18,706 nt of DNA from Liminaster sp964567855 (GTDB taxonomy: Bacteria; Bacteroidota; Bacteroidia; Bacteroidales; UBA3663), in the NCBI GenBank assembly GCA_964567855.1, contig CAZMOE010000045.1, forward strand, positions 1 to 18,706. Direction: 5' to 3'. This document shows, piece after piece, positions 1-6,786 of the stretch. A model generated the notes under the pieces. It did not search any database. It saw only the letters and a list, made by a program, of their open reading frames with translations, and was not told the origin of the DNA. The number at the start of each line of letters is the position of its first letter. Within the stretch, counting starts at the first letter, position 1. Both the position numbers and the translations under genes were made by a program.

Positions 1-4
1 TTTG

Positions 5-91
5 CGGAAAGACAGGGATTCGAACCCTGGGAACAGTTACCCGTTCACCGCATTTCGAGTGCGGCCCGATCGACCACTCCGGCATCTTTCC
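5..91 (-). tRNA. tRNA-Ser (anticodon CGA)
   Basis: Read on the minus strand this folds as a complete tRNA. The 7-bp acceptor stem GGAAAGA/TCTTTCC lies at 85-91 and 6-12, and the discriminator base is G. The anticodon stem CCGCA/TGCGG encloses the loop CTCGAAA, giving anticodon CGA, which reads the serine codon UCG. The T arm is CAGGG-TTCGAAT-CCCTG. A long variable arm with a GAAC/GTTC stem is the class II hallmark expected of tRNA-Ser and fits the 87-nt length. The 3' CCA is not fully encoded (GCA follows the acceptor stem), so the end would need CCA addition. A matching promoter box lies just upstream. Confidence 0.95.
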
Positions 92-115
92 TTGGCATTT
101 CGCTTTTTTGCGGTG

Positions 116-123
116 CAAAGATA
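116..123 (-). promoter_or_regulatory. Putative -7 promoter element for tRNA-Ser
   Basis: The plus strand reads CAAAGATA, which is TATCTTTG on the minus strand. This fits the Bacteroidales -7 consensus TAnnTTTG exactly. It lies about 25 bp upstream of the mature tRNA 5' end, a plausible distance for a short leader. No clear -33 TTTG partner is seen. Confidence 0.5.
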
Positions 124-177
124 CAACTTATTTCACTACAATGCACTTCACAAGGAGAAAATATCATAAAATAAAAA

Positions 178-189
178 CGATTCTTATCG
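178..189 (-). terminator. Weak candidate terminator downstream of the HAD gene
   Basis: On the minus strand CGAT-AAGA-ATCG forms a 4-bp hairpin followed at once by a T-rich run (TTTTTATTTTAT). The stem is too short to be convincing. The position, about 65 bp past the HAD stop codon, is right for the end of the uvrC-HAD transcript. Confidence 0.2.
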
Positions 190-254
190 CCAACGGTAAA
201 AAAGAAGAGACAACCGATCTTATATGTACCCTCACGAAAGACTACCGAAGCGTC

Positions 255-1037
255 TCAAATCACTCCGAAATGCTGAAGCGCATGCAGGATTCCGTCCTGT
301 TCCACATCATCGGTCACATAATCGGCCACAGCCTTTACAGCCTCAGAAGCGCCGCCCATCGCAACGCCTATGCCGGCAAGTTGCAGCATCTCGATATCGT
401 TACCGCCATCTCCGAAGGCCATCACTTCGCTCCTTTCATATCCCAAATGATGCATGAGGGCCTCGATGCCCAACGCCTTGCTGCCTCCCCGCTCGATAAT
501 GTCGGTAAACAGAGGATGCCAACGGGTCGTTTTGCAGTGCGGCAGATACTTCATAAGGCGAGATTCGTCCGCCGTCTCAAATGTAGTGATAATCTGATAC
601 ACCTTATCGTTTTGTAACTTGCGGAGATCGCCGACAGGAGGAACAGGGAAGTTCAACAATTCAAAGATCTGCTCCATCTGCGGATTGGTATAGTTCATCA
701 GCAAACCTCGTTCGGTAACCAGAATCGTGGAACGAGGTTCCGCCTCCAGGAGGTCTATCCAATTCCGAATATCTTGTACCGGTATAGAGCGACGATAGAC
801 GACCTCTTCACAGCCATCGGAACACAGGGTCGCCAAAGTACCGTTGACGGTCACATAACCGTCAAACACCAATCCGGGCAGATTATTGATGGAAGAAATA
901 TGGCGACCGCTGGAAATAAAAGTCCTGATGCCCCGCTGCCTCAGCATCGACAAAGCACGGCGCGCACTTTCCGGCACAGCATGAGTTTCAAAACTGACCA
1001 AAGTACCATCGATATCAAAAAATACAGCCTTTATCAT
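255..1037 (-). CDS. Cof-type HAD-IIB family phosphatase
   Basis: A 260-residue soluble hydrolase of the haloacid dehalogenase superfamily, subclass IIB (Cof/YbiV-like), whose members dephosphorylate sugar phosphates and other small phosphorylated metabolites. Motif I is FFDIDGTL, with nucleophile Asp8 and acid/base Asp10. Motif II is FISSGRH (Ser42/43). The motif III lysine is Lys187 in GGSKALGIEAL. Motif IV is GDGGND, with Mg-binding Asp210 and Asp214. The cap domain lies between motifs II and III, roughly residues 85-180. The reading frame extends 10 codons further upstream (to 1067), but the Met at 1037 places the motif at the usual distance from the N-terminus, so I prefer it. It follows uvrC by 40 bp on the same strand and may be co-transcribed. 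The substrate cannot be told from the sequence. Confidence 0.9.
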   Translation of the reverse strand: MIKAVFFDIDGTLVSFETHAVPESARRALSMLRQRGIRTFISSGRHISSINNLPGLVFDGYVTVNGTLATLCSDGCEEVVYRRSIPVQDIRNWIDLLEAEPRSTILVTERGLLMNYTNPQMEQIFELLNFPVPPVGDLRKLQNDKVYQIITTFETADESRLMKYLPHCKTTRWHPLFTDIIERGGSKALGIEALMHHLGYERSEVMAFGDGGNDIEMLQLAGIGVAMGGASEAVKAVADYVTDDVEQDGILHALQHFGVI

Positions 1038-1077
1038 AATCCAGTGACAACCATAAAGAGAATGCAAACAATAAAAA

Positions 1078-2982
1078 TCATTTAATTATCTCATTTTCAA
1101 AATATTGAACTATCATCTTCGCACGCGCGGCGCCTACCACTTCCGCTATCTGCACCTCGGAAGCATGCCGGATCCGCGAAACACTCTTGAATTGCTGCAA
1201 AAGCGCACGCTTGCTGACGGTTCCGATACCCGGAATGGCATCCAGCTCCGATTGTACCTGCCGCTTGCTCCGTTTATGACGATGAAATGTAATGGCAAAC
1301 CGATGCACTTCATCCTGAATACGCTCCAGCAACAAAAACAAAGGGCTGCCCGGCTGAACATTCACCGCCGCCGGAGGGAATCCGAAGAGCAGTTGCCGTG
1401 TGCGATGGCGGCTGTCCTTTACCAGGCCACCAATAGGAATGTGTAAGGCCTGACGGATTTCCCGGAAGCGTTCCTCCGACATTTCACCACGCAAATGGGC
1501 CATCATATACTGCCCTGCAAGGTCTTCCAACGCCTGCCGGATCACCCCCATCTGCCCGACACCCCCATCTGCCAGGATCAGGTCGGGAACCGCCTGGTAT
1601 TCATCAACGACCCGACGATAGCGGCGCATTACCACTTCGTACATCGAGGCATAATCGTCGGGGCCGGAAACCGACTGTATGTTGAACCGACGATATTCCT
1701 GCTTACTCGGTTTGCCGTTACGGAATACCACACAAGCGGCCACGGCATCCTCGCCGGAAATATTACTATTATCAAAGCTCTCGATATGACGTGGTATTTT
1801 TTCAAGACCGATCTGCTTCCGGATCTCGTCCAGCAACCGCGTGGTGCGCTGTTCCGGATTCAGTTTATCGGCGCGCTTCAGCTGATCGGTGCGATATTGT
1901 TTCAGATTCTTCTCGGCCAGCTCAAGGAGCTTACGCTTCTCCCCTCTCTTAGGCACGACAAATGTCATTCCCTCCGGAACCATAGAGGGTTCAAAAGGAA
2001 CCACCAGTTCCGAAGCGGCACTCCTGAACCTCTCACGGATTTCTCCGATGCCCAAGGCGAGAATATCGGCCCTATCTTCGTCTATCTGCTTTTTATATTC
2101 GATCGTATAGCTCTGTACAATGGCTCCCTCGACAATATGGAAATAAGCGATAACCGCATTGCTCTCCTCTTCGTCATAGGCAAAGATATCGACATTACTG
2201 ATGGAGGGCGGCACGATATTGCTACGGACACGATACCCCTCGATCAGGTCATATTTTTCTTTCAAAACGGCAGCATCTTCATATTTCATATCCACCGCCT
2301 TCTGGAGCATCATATCATAAACATGCCGGCAGAGATCGGCCGTATGGCCGCGCAGAATCTGTTTTATTTCCTCGATATCCTGCATATAGCTTTCCTCTCC
2401 GATTTTACCGACGCAAGGCGCCAGACATTTTTTAATATGATATTTCAAGCATACTTTATGCTTATCCCGGTCGGGAGCTTCGGGATGAAGATTGAAGCTG
2501 CATGTCCGCACTTTGTAAATCTGTTGGAAGAGCTCTATAAGCACCTTGGCGACATTTACATTGGTATAAGGACCGAAATAGCTTGACCCGTCTTTCACGT
2601 AATTACGGGTCATGAAGATCCGGGGGAAAGATTCGTTGCGGATACAGATCCACGGATAGGACTTATCGTCTTTCAGCATCACGTTATATTTGGGCTGATG
2701 CACTTTGATCATCCGATTTTCCAGATTGAGAGCATCATTTTCCGTATTAACGACAACATATTTCAAGTCCCAGATCTGACAGACCAATCTTGCCGTACGG
2801 GGAGACTCATGTTCCTTGGAAAAATAAGAAGAGACCCGTCGCTTTAAATTTTTGGCCTTACCCACATAGATAATAACACCGTCTTTGTCATAATAGCGAT
2901 ATACGCCGGGGCCTTCCGGCATTATGGAAATAATGCTTTTAATATAATCCAAACGGGGGTTATTTTTTGCTTGTACAGGCAT
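1078..2982 (-). CDS. uvrC: UvrABC excinuclease subunit C
   Basis: UvrC, the dual-incision nuclease of nucleotide excision repair, 634 residues and full length. The N-terminal GIY-YIG nuclease (about 23-105) makes the 3' cut: it has GPGVY, IIYVGKAK and the catalytic Glu88 in LENRMIK. Four cysteines (161, 178, 186, 190) sit where an Fe-S cluster has been reported in E. coli UvrC. A UVR domain that contacts UvrB spans about 213-248. The RNase H-like domain making the 5' cut has Asp404 (SFDNSN), Asp472 (LADGG) and His560 (EVHRFAI). A C-terminal helix-hairpin-helix (about 580-625, IPGIGTVSKRALL) binds DNA. The start has a likely promoter box at 3016-3023. Two parS-like palindromes lie 80-140 bp upstream. 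The HAD phosphatase gene follows 40 bp after the TGA stop. Confidence 0.98.
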   Translation of the reverse strand: MPVQAKNNPRLDYIKSIISIMPEGPGVYRYYDKDGVIIYVGKAKNLKRRVSSYFSKEHESPRTARLVCQIWDLKYVVVNTENDALNLENRMIKVHQPKYNVMLKDDKSYPWICIRNESFPRIFMTRNYVKDGSSYFGPYTNVNVAKVLIELFQQIYKVRTCSFNLHPEAPDRDKHKVCLKYHIKKCLAPCVGKIGEESYMQDIEEIKQILRGHTADLCRHVYDMMLQKAVDMKYEDAAVLKEKYDLIEGYRVRSNIVPPSISNVDIFAYDEEESNAVIAYFHIVEGAIVQSYTIEYKKQIDEDRADILALGIGEIRERFRSAASELVVPFEPSMVPEGMTFVVPKRGEKRKLLELAEKNLKQYRTDQLKRADKLNPEQRTTRLLDEIRKQIGLEKIPRHIESFDNSNISGEDAVAACVVFRNGKPSKQEYRRFNIQSVSGPDDYASMYEVVMRRYRRVVDEYQAVPDLILADGGVGQMGVIRQALEDLAGQYMMAHLRGEMSEERFREIRQALHIPIGGLVKDSRHRTRQLLFGFPPAAVNVQPGSPLFLLLERIQDEVHRFAITFHRHKRSKRQVQSELDAIPGIGTVSKRALLQQFKSVSRIRHASEVQIAEVVGAARAKMIVQYFENEIIK

Positions 2983-3015
2983 ACTTCAGACTACATTTCA
3001 CCTTTTCAACGGGCA

Positions 3016-3023
3016 CAAAGATA
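3016..3023 (-). promoter_or_regulatory. Putative -7 promoter element for uvrC
   Basis: The plus strand reads CAAAGATA, which is TATCTTTG on the minus strand and matches the Bacteroidales TAnnTTTG -7 box. It lies about 34 bp upstream of the uvrC ATG, so the leader would be short. No clear -33 element. It suggests uvrC has its own promoter rather than depending only on read-through from apt. Confidence 0.5.
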
Positions 3024-3064
3024 CACAAAATATCACTACCACAGAGGCTCCTTAACAGCTTTTT

Positions 3065-3080
3065 TGTTTCACGTGAAACA
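3065..3080. promoter_or_regulatory. parS-like site 1 (perfect palindrome)
   Basis: TGTTTCACGTGAAACA is a perfect 16-bp palindrome and matches the broadly conserved bacterial parS consensus bound by the chromosome-segregation protein ParB (Spo0J). The symmetry extends one more base pair each side (3064-3081). It lies upstream of uvrC, outside any gene, and 41 bp centre-to-centre from a second site. ParB binding is inferred; neither parA nor parB is in the window. Confidence 0.85.
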
Positions 3081-3105
3081 ATATAAACGATAAAGATTCC
3101 CGTCA

Positions 3106-3121
3106 TGTTCCACGTGGAACA
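3106..3121. promoter_or_regulatory. parS-like site 2 (perfect palindrome)
   Basis: TGTTCCACGTGGAACA is a second perfect 16-bp palindrome; including flanks the symmetry is 18 bp (3105-3122). It differs from site 1 by one symmetric pair (T/A to C/G at positions 5 and 12), a position known to vary between T and C in parS sites (the B. subtilis form is TGTTCCACGTGAAACA). Its pairing with site 1 makes a chance origin very unlikely. Confidence 0.83.
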
Positions 3122-3372
3122 TAGTTATTTACCCCGTCATTATTTATTCGTATTACTACACCATCTTTAGCACTTATCTCCACGCCAGAAGCACCTCCGA
3201 CACACTATATGATCCTATCCATCCCAAAGGAGGGATTAACTACAAACCCAGACCTGCTTCCAGAAAAATAGTTATCACATCATTCTTTATATCTACCGTG
3301 TCCGGGATTCCGGCAACCTTTACCACGGCTCTTCCCGCTGCTCCGTATCACGAGCAAAGCGACAAATACATT

Positions 3373-3516
3373 CTATCTAACAACAACGTCAGACAGGAAA
3401 GCCCCAACAACAAAGTCTTTCCTATCTGCAGCCTTAATGCAACCTACAGAAAGAAGAAAAGCATAGGCAACCGATCCCGCCGAACCCATAAATATAACCG
3501 CAGAAGACAAAACCAT
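3373..3516 (-). CDS. Possible small hydrophobic protein (47 aa), unrecognised
   Basis: An open frame of 47 codons with an unusually good Shine-Dalgarno for this phylum: AGGAGGG at 3526-3532, about 10 nt before the ATG. Residues about 3-27 are hydrophobic and small (VLSSAVIF, GSAGSVAYAFLLSVG), enough for one membrane segment or a signal-like helix, followed by a short charged stretch (KAADRKD). It starts just past the apt terminator at 3541-3574, with no visible promoter between. It belongs to no family I recognise and may be chance or the remnant of a larger gene. Confidence 0.25.
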   Translation of the reverse strand: MVLSSAVIFMGSAGSVAYAFLLSVGCIKAADRKDFVVGAFLSDVVVR

Positions 3517-3540
3517 TTCCACAGTCCCTCCTATCAATAA

Positions 3541-3574
3541 AATTGAGGCCGGCGAAAATTCGCCGGCCTCAATT
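3541..3574 (-). terminator. Rho-independent terminator after apt
   Basis: A perfect inverted repeat with 16-bp arms (AATTGAGGCCGGCGAA and its complement) and a 2-nt centre, GC-rich in the middle. On the minus strand it is followed by TTTTATT, which fits intrinsic termination of the mnmG-apt transcript 42 bp past the apt stop. The arms start with AATT on both sides, so it could also act on the plus strand, but no gene reads into it from that side. Confidence 0.85.
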
Positions 3575-3615
3575 CAAACACCGAAGTTAAAAGTTCCCTA
3601 AGCAATACAAGCACT

Positions 3616-4140
3616 TCAAAACTTAATCAAAGAGTCGACCTGAACATCGGCAGGGAAAAGTTTCCGCCCTTCAAGATCCGCCAACTCGATGATAAAATTG
3701 ACATAAATCTTCTTGACGCCAAATTTCTTCACCAAATCATAGGCGGCACGCATCGTACCTCCGGTAGCAAGCAAGTCATCGTGAATCAGAACGACATCAT
3801 CTGCGGAAAGCGCATCGGTATGAATTTCGATTTCATCAGTGCCGTATTCTTTTTCATATTCCTGACGAAGCGTATCAGCCGGGAGTTTGCCAGGCTTGCG
3901 GATAGTAACAAATCCGGCCCCGATATTATTTGCCACAACCGGGCCCATGATGAAACCACGCGATTCGATACCCAAAACCTTGGTAATTCCCTTTCCTTTA
4001 TACAACTCGGTCATACCGGTAGCCAGTTCATGCAAACACCGGGCATCTTTGAAAACCGTCGTTATATCGCGGAAGATAATCCCTTTCTTAGGGAAGTCCG
4101 GAATAGTCCGGAGATTGGATTTAATAAGTTCAATGTCCAT
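3616..4140 (-). CDS. apt: Adenine phosphoribosyltransferase
   Basis: Apt, 174 residues, cytoplasmic enzyme of purine salvage: adenine plus PRPP gives AMP plus pyrophosphate. The type I phosphoribosyltransferase PRPP-binding loop is clear at about 117-130 (VVLIHDDLLATGGTM, with the acidic pair Asp121-Asp122). The family N-terminus, IPDFPKKGIIFRDIT (13-27), and the ESRGF motif (59-63) are present. Length is standard. It follows mnmG by 114 bp on the same strand and is closed by a strong hairpin terminator, so it probably ends that operon. Its leader carries two copies of a 14-bp direct repeat and a parS-like site, which is unusual. Confidence 0.98.
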   Translation of the reverse strand: MDIELIKSNLRTIPDFPKKGIIFRDITTVFKDARCLHELATGMTELYKGKGITKVLGIESRGFIMGPVVANNIGAGFVTIRKPGKLPADTLRQEYEKEYGTDEIEIHTDALSADDVVLIHDDLLATGGTMRAAYDLVKKFGVKKIYVNFIIELADLEGRKLFPADVQVDSLIKF

Positions 4141-4143
4141 AAT

Positions 4144-4199
4144 TGTGATGATGATAAGATGATATATTTAATAGTTTGTTCTTTCTGTGATGATGATAA
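4144..4199 (-). repeat. 14-bp direct repeat in the apt leader
   Basis: TGTGATGATGATAA occurs at 4144-4157 and again at 4186-4199, exactly 42 bp apart (about four helical turns). On the minus strand each copy reads TTATCATCATCACA, and the proximal copy ends 3 bp before the apt ATG. The 28 bp between them are AT-rich. This may be a pair of operator half-sites, a leader RNA element or a small tandem duplication; nothing distinguishes these. Confidence 0.6.
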
Positions 4200-4209
4200 T
4201 ATCAACAAC

Positions 4210-4223
4210 GTTTCACGTGTAAC
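4210..4223. promoter_or_regulatory. parS-like site 3 (one mismatch in the core)
   Basis: GTTTCACGTGTAAC matches 13 of 14 core bases of GTTTCACGTGAAAC, including the central CACGTG. In the 16-bp frame it agrees at 13 positions with site 1. It lies between mnmG and apt, about 1.1 kb from sites 1 and 2. Its presence in the same short region supports a clustered centromere; alone it would be weak. Confidence 0.6.
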
Positions 4224-4254
4224 TTTTCCACAGCCGCCATCCATCAGAAATCCT

Positions 4255-6156
4255 CTACCGGCCCATCAGAACCAACAGGATATTGACGTCGGCCGGCGAA
4301 ACACCAGGAATACGCGAGGCCTGCCCTACCGTAGCAGGACGAATGCGGGATAATTTCTGTCGGGCCTCGATAGTCAGCTGCTGCAAAGAATTATAATCCA
4401 AAGAGGAAGATAGGCGCACGTTCTCCAATCGGGAAATTTTGTCGGCGATCAGACGTTCACGTTCAATATATCCGCTATATTTGATCCGGATCTCGGCAGC
4501 CTCAACAATTTCTTCCTTCCTGTTCGGAATACTTTGTATCAGATGTTGCAATTCCTCGATCTCGCCGGCAAGTTTCATAATACTCAGTTCCGGCCGGTTG
4601 ATCAACGCTATCAGGCGACACCCTTCACGCAAAGGCGTGGATCCCCAGCGGGCCAAAGCGGCATTAAAAGAGAGCTTGACCGGATATTCCCGGCAAAAAG
4701 AAATCAGTTTTTCTATCCAAGAGCGCTTTTCCTCCAGCAGGCGATAGCGTTCTTCTGTAGCGAGACCGATCCGGTAAGCGCGTTCGGTCAGGCGCATGTC
4801 GGCATCATCCTGCCGCAAAAGAATACGGTACTCCGCACGGGAGGTGAACATCCTGTATGGCTCGTCCACACCCTTTGTCACCAAGTCGTCGATCAGCACC
4901 CCGATATAGGCCTCGTCACGACCCAAGATAAAAGGAGCTTTGCCCTGCGCTTTAAGGCAAGCATTGGCACCTGCGATCAATCCCTGGCCGGCTGCTTCCT
5001 CATATCCGGTAGTTCCATTCACCTGGCCGGCAAAATAAAGACCTCCGACCAGCTTTGTCTCGAGCGTACTGAACAGCTGGGTCGGATCAAAATAATCATA
5101 TTCTATCGCATAACCCGGGCGGAACATCTCCGCATGAGCCAATGCCGGAATCCGGCGCAAGGCCTCAAACTGAATGTCTATAGGCAGCGATGACGAAAAG
5201 CCGTTCAGATAATACTCCTGGGTATTGCATCCCTCAGGCTCCAAAAACAGCAGATGATGATCCTTTTCGGGGAAGGTTACGATTTTCGTCTCTATGCTCG
5301 GACAATAGCGGGGACCGATACTTTGAATCTGTCCGTTATACAAAGGAGAATCGGGCAATCCCCGGCGCAAAATTTCATGGACCTTATCATTCGTATATAT
5401 TGTCCAGCAAGGCAACTGGGGCAGCTCTTTATGAGCTTCATAATCCAAAAATGAAAATTTATGGAAATCTGTTTCTCCATCCTGCCGTTCCGCCAAAGAG
5501 AAGTCTATCGTACGGCCATCCAGACGCACCGGCGTACCCGTTTTCATACGGGCGGTAGAAAAGCCCATGTCCTGCAACTGTTGGGTGATACCATAAGAAG
5601 CCGGTTCGGAGATTCTTCCGCCGCGGATCTGGGTACGACCGATATGCATCAGACCATTCAAAAAAGTTCCGGCTGTCAGAACTATCGTTTTGGCCATAAA
5701 ACGGACGCCCATTTGGGTAATCACGCCACGCACCACCGGATGCGGATGAGCGTTCTCATCACAAACCGTATCGAAAATAAATTCCGTGGCAGTATCCTGC
5801 CAGATACGGAGATTGGCAGTGTTTTCCAGAACTTCGCGCCAAGCCCATATAAACTTTCCGCGATCGGACTGAGAGCGTGGGCTCCACATAGCAGGACCTT
5901 TGGAGCGGTTAAGCATACGGAACTGAATGGATGTACGATCGGTAATAATTCCCATCTGACCGCCCAAGGCATCGATCTCACGGACAATCTGCCCCTTGGC
6001 GATTCCTCCGACAGCCGGATTGCAACTCATTTGTCCGATTTTATTCATATCCATAGTAATCAGACAGGTACTGGCTCCCATGCGCGCGGCGGCATGGGCA
6101 GCTTCACATCCGGCATGACCGGCTCCGATTACCACTACATCATATTCAAATGTCAT
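4255..6156 (-). CDS. mnmG: tRNA uridine-5-carboxymethylaminomethyl modification enzyme MnmG (GidA)
   Basis: MnmG, 633 residues, FAD-dependent partner of MnmE that installs the cmnm5 (or nm5) group on the wobble uridine of certain tRNAs. The N-terminal Rossmann motif is VVVIGAGHAGCEAA (7-20). The family signatures MSCNPAVGGIAKG (43-55, Cys45) and GPRYCPSIE (280-288, Cys284) are intact, as is GQVNGTTGYEEAAGQG (376-391). The helical C-terminal domain needed for MnmE and tRNA contacts is present (about 540-633). Length is typical. It starts 87 bp after ybeY and precedes apt. The gene is often near the replication origin in other bacteria, of interest here because parS-like sites lie just downstream. 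Confidence 0.98.
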   Translation of the reverse strand: MTFEYDVVVIGAGHAGCEAAHAAARMGASTCLITMDMNKIGQMSCNPAVGGIAKGQIVREIDALGGQMGIITDRTSIQFRMLNRSKGPAMWSPRSQSDRGKFIWAWREVLENTANLRIWQDTATEFIFDTVCDENAHPHPVVRGVITQMGVRFMAKTIVLTAGTFLNGLMHIGRTQIRGGRISEPASYGITQQLQDMGFSTARMKTGTPVRLDGRTIDFSLAERQDGETDFHKFSFLDYEAHKELPQLPCWTIYTNDKVHEILRRGLPDSPLYNGQIQSIGPRYCPSIETKIVTFPEKDHHLLFLEPEGCNTQEYYLNGFSSSLPIDIQFEALRRIPALAHAEMFRPGYAIEYDYFDPTQLFSTLETKLVGGLYFAGQVNGTTGYEEAAGQGLIAGANACLKAQGKAPFILGRDEAYIGVLIDDLVTKGVDEPYRMFTSRAEYRILLRQDDADMRLTERAYRIGLATEERYRLLEEKRSWIEKLISFCREYPVKLSFNAALARWGSTPLREGCRLIALINRPELSIMKLAGEIEELQHLIQSIPNRKEEIVEAAEIRIKYSGYIERERLIADKISRLENVRLSSSLDYNSLQQLTIEARQKLSRIRPATVGQASRIPGVSPADVNILLVLMGR

Positions 6157-6243
6157 TGCAGAATATAAAAATTTGCCATTGAAATATTACAAAATACGAT
6201 AAAAACTCATCAAAGAACGGTTTCTTCCATCCCTATTCCCCGT

Positions 6244-6684
6244 TCATTTTCCCGAGGAAGCCCTCAACTGCTCCAGAAGAGCGAGCGCCTCATTCTCGTG
6301 ACGCTCCATAACCTCACGTTCGCCCGGTTCCTTGTCATTGATTCCGCAAAGATGCAGAATACCATGAATAATGACCCGGTGTAACTCCGTATCATACGCC
6401 TGTGAGAATTTCTCCGCATTGCTGCGCACCGTGTCAAGACTGATAAAAATATCGCCTCCGATACGGTCACCCTCGGTATAATCGAAAGTGATGATATCTG
6501 TAAAAAAGTCATGCTGAAGAAACTGCCGGTTAACCTCCAAAATCTTATTGTCATCGCAAAAGATATAGGAAATCTCCCCTACTCTCTTGCCGTGAAGGGA
6601 AGACACCTGCCTGATCCAGTTCCTTATTTCCATTTTGCGAACAGAAGGCATCGGAACGGCCTCATTAAAAAACTGAACTGCCAT
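6244..6684 (-). CDS. ybeY: Endoribonuclease YbeY (16S rRNA maturation)
   Basis: YbeY (UPF0054), 146 residues, a metal-dependent single-strand endoribonuclease acting in 16S rRNA 3'-end maturation and 70S quality control. The zinc motif is HGILHLCGIND (107-117). His107 and His111 are present, but the third ligand of the usual HGxxHLxGYDH is Asp117 instead of His. I recall similar variants in Bacteroidota homologues, so this is probably lineage-typical rather than damage. The segment FTDIITFDY (61-69), which matches the family's DVLSFP region in position, and GDIFIS (77-82) also fit. A promoter box lies 63 bp upstream, so ybeY-mnmG-apt probably form one transcript. Confidence 0.93.
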   Translation of the reverse strand: MAVQFFNEAVPMPSVRKMEIRNWIRQVSSLHGKRVGEISYIFCDDNKILEVNRQFLQHDFFTDIITFDYTEGDRIGGDIFISLDTVRSNAEKFSQAYDTELHRVIIHGILHLCGINDKEPGEREVMERHENEALALLEQLRASSGK

Positions 6685-6746
6685 TTATATTTGTCTGTTT
6701 ATGAAAAAATACTTCGCGAACAGAGGGTTCATCCATATTCGCGAAG

Positions 6747-6754
6747 CAAAGGTA
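6747..6754 (-). promoter_or_regulatory. Putative -7 promoter element for ybeY
   Basis: The plus strand reads CAAAGGTA, TACCTTTG on the minus strand, fitting TAnnTTTG. It lies in the short gap between eno and ybeY, where a start for the ybeY-mnmG-apt transcript is expected. No clear -33 element. Confidence 0.4.
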
Positions 6755-6786
6755 AGAATTAATTTCCAATATTCGTTTTAGAAGTA

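Larger units (their letters stand above)
2983..3615. other. uvrC-apt intergenic region (633 bp)
   Basis: A stretch with no convincing gene. It holds the uvrC promoter box, two parS-like palindromes, a doubtful 47-codon ORF and the apt terminator. The rest (about 3125-3370) shows no repeat, RNA fold or coding pattern I can support. Near matches to the DnaA box are few (for example TTATCACAT near 3272), so it does not look like a replication origin by itself. Confidence 0.6.

Noticed and set aside
1495..2586. Long plus-strand ORF of 363 codons opposite uvrC
   Set aside because: It is entirely antisense to the well-supported uvrC and has no recognisable domain; a shadow.
3240..3344. A minus-strand frame without stops, ending with residues such as VAGIPDTVDIKNDVI, as a gene
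   Set aside because: It has no clear start, lies in a different frame from the neighbouring 47-codon ORF and matches no family I know; mentioned only as a possible relic.
3298..3540. Plus-strand 80-codon ORF in the uvrC-apt gap
   Set aside because: It runs into the apt terminator region, has no ribosome binding site or promoter, and its Lys/Arg/Asn/Ser/Pro-rich product looks non-coding.
4224..4232. TTTTCCACA as a DnaA box and the mnmG-apt gap as oriC
   Set aside because: It is a single near-consensus box in a 114-bp gap with no companion boxes or sizeable AT-rich unwinding region.
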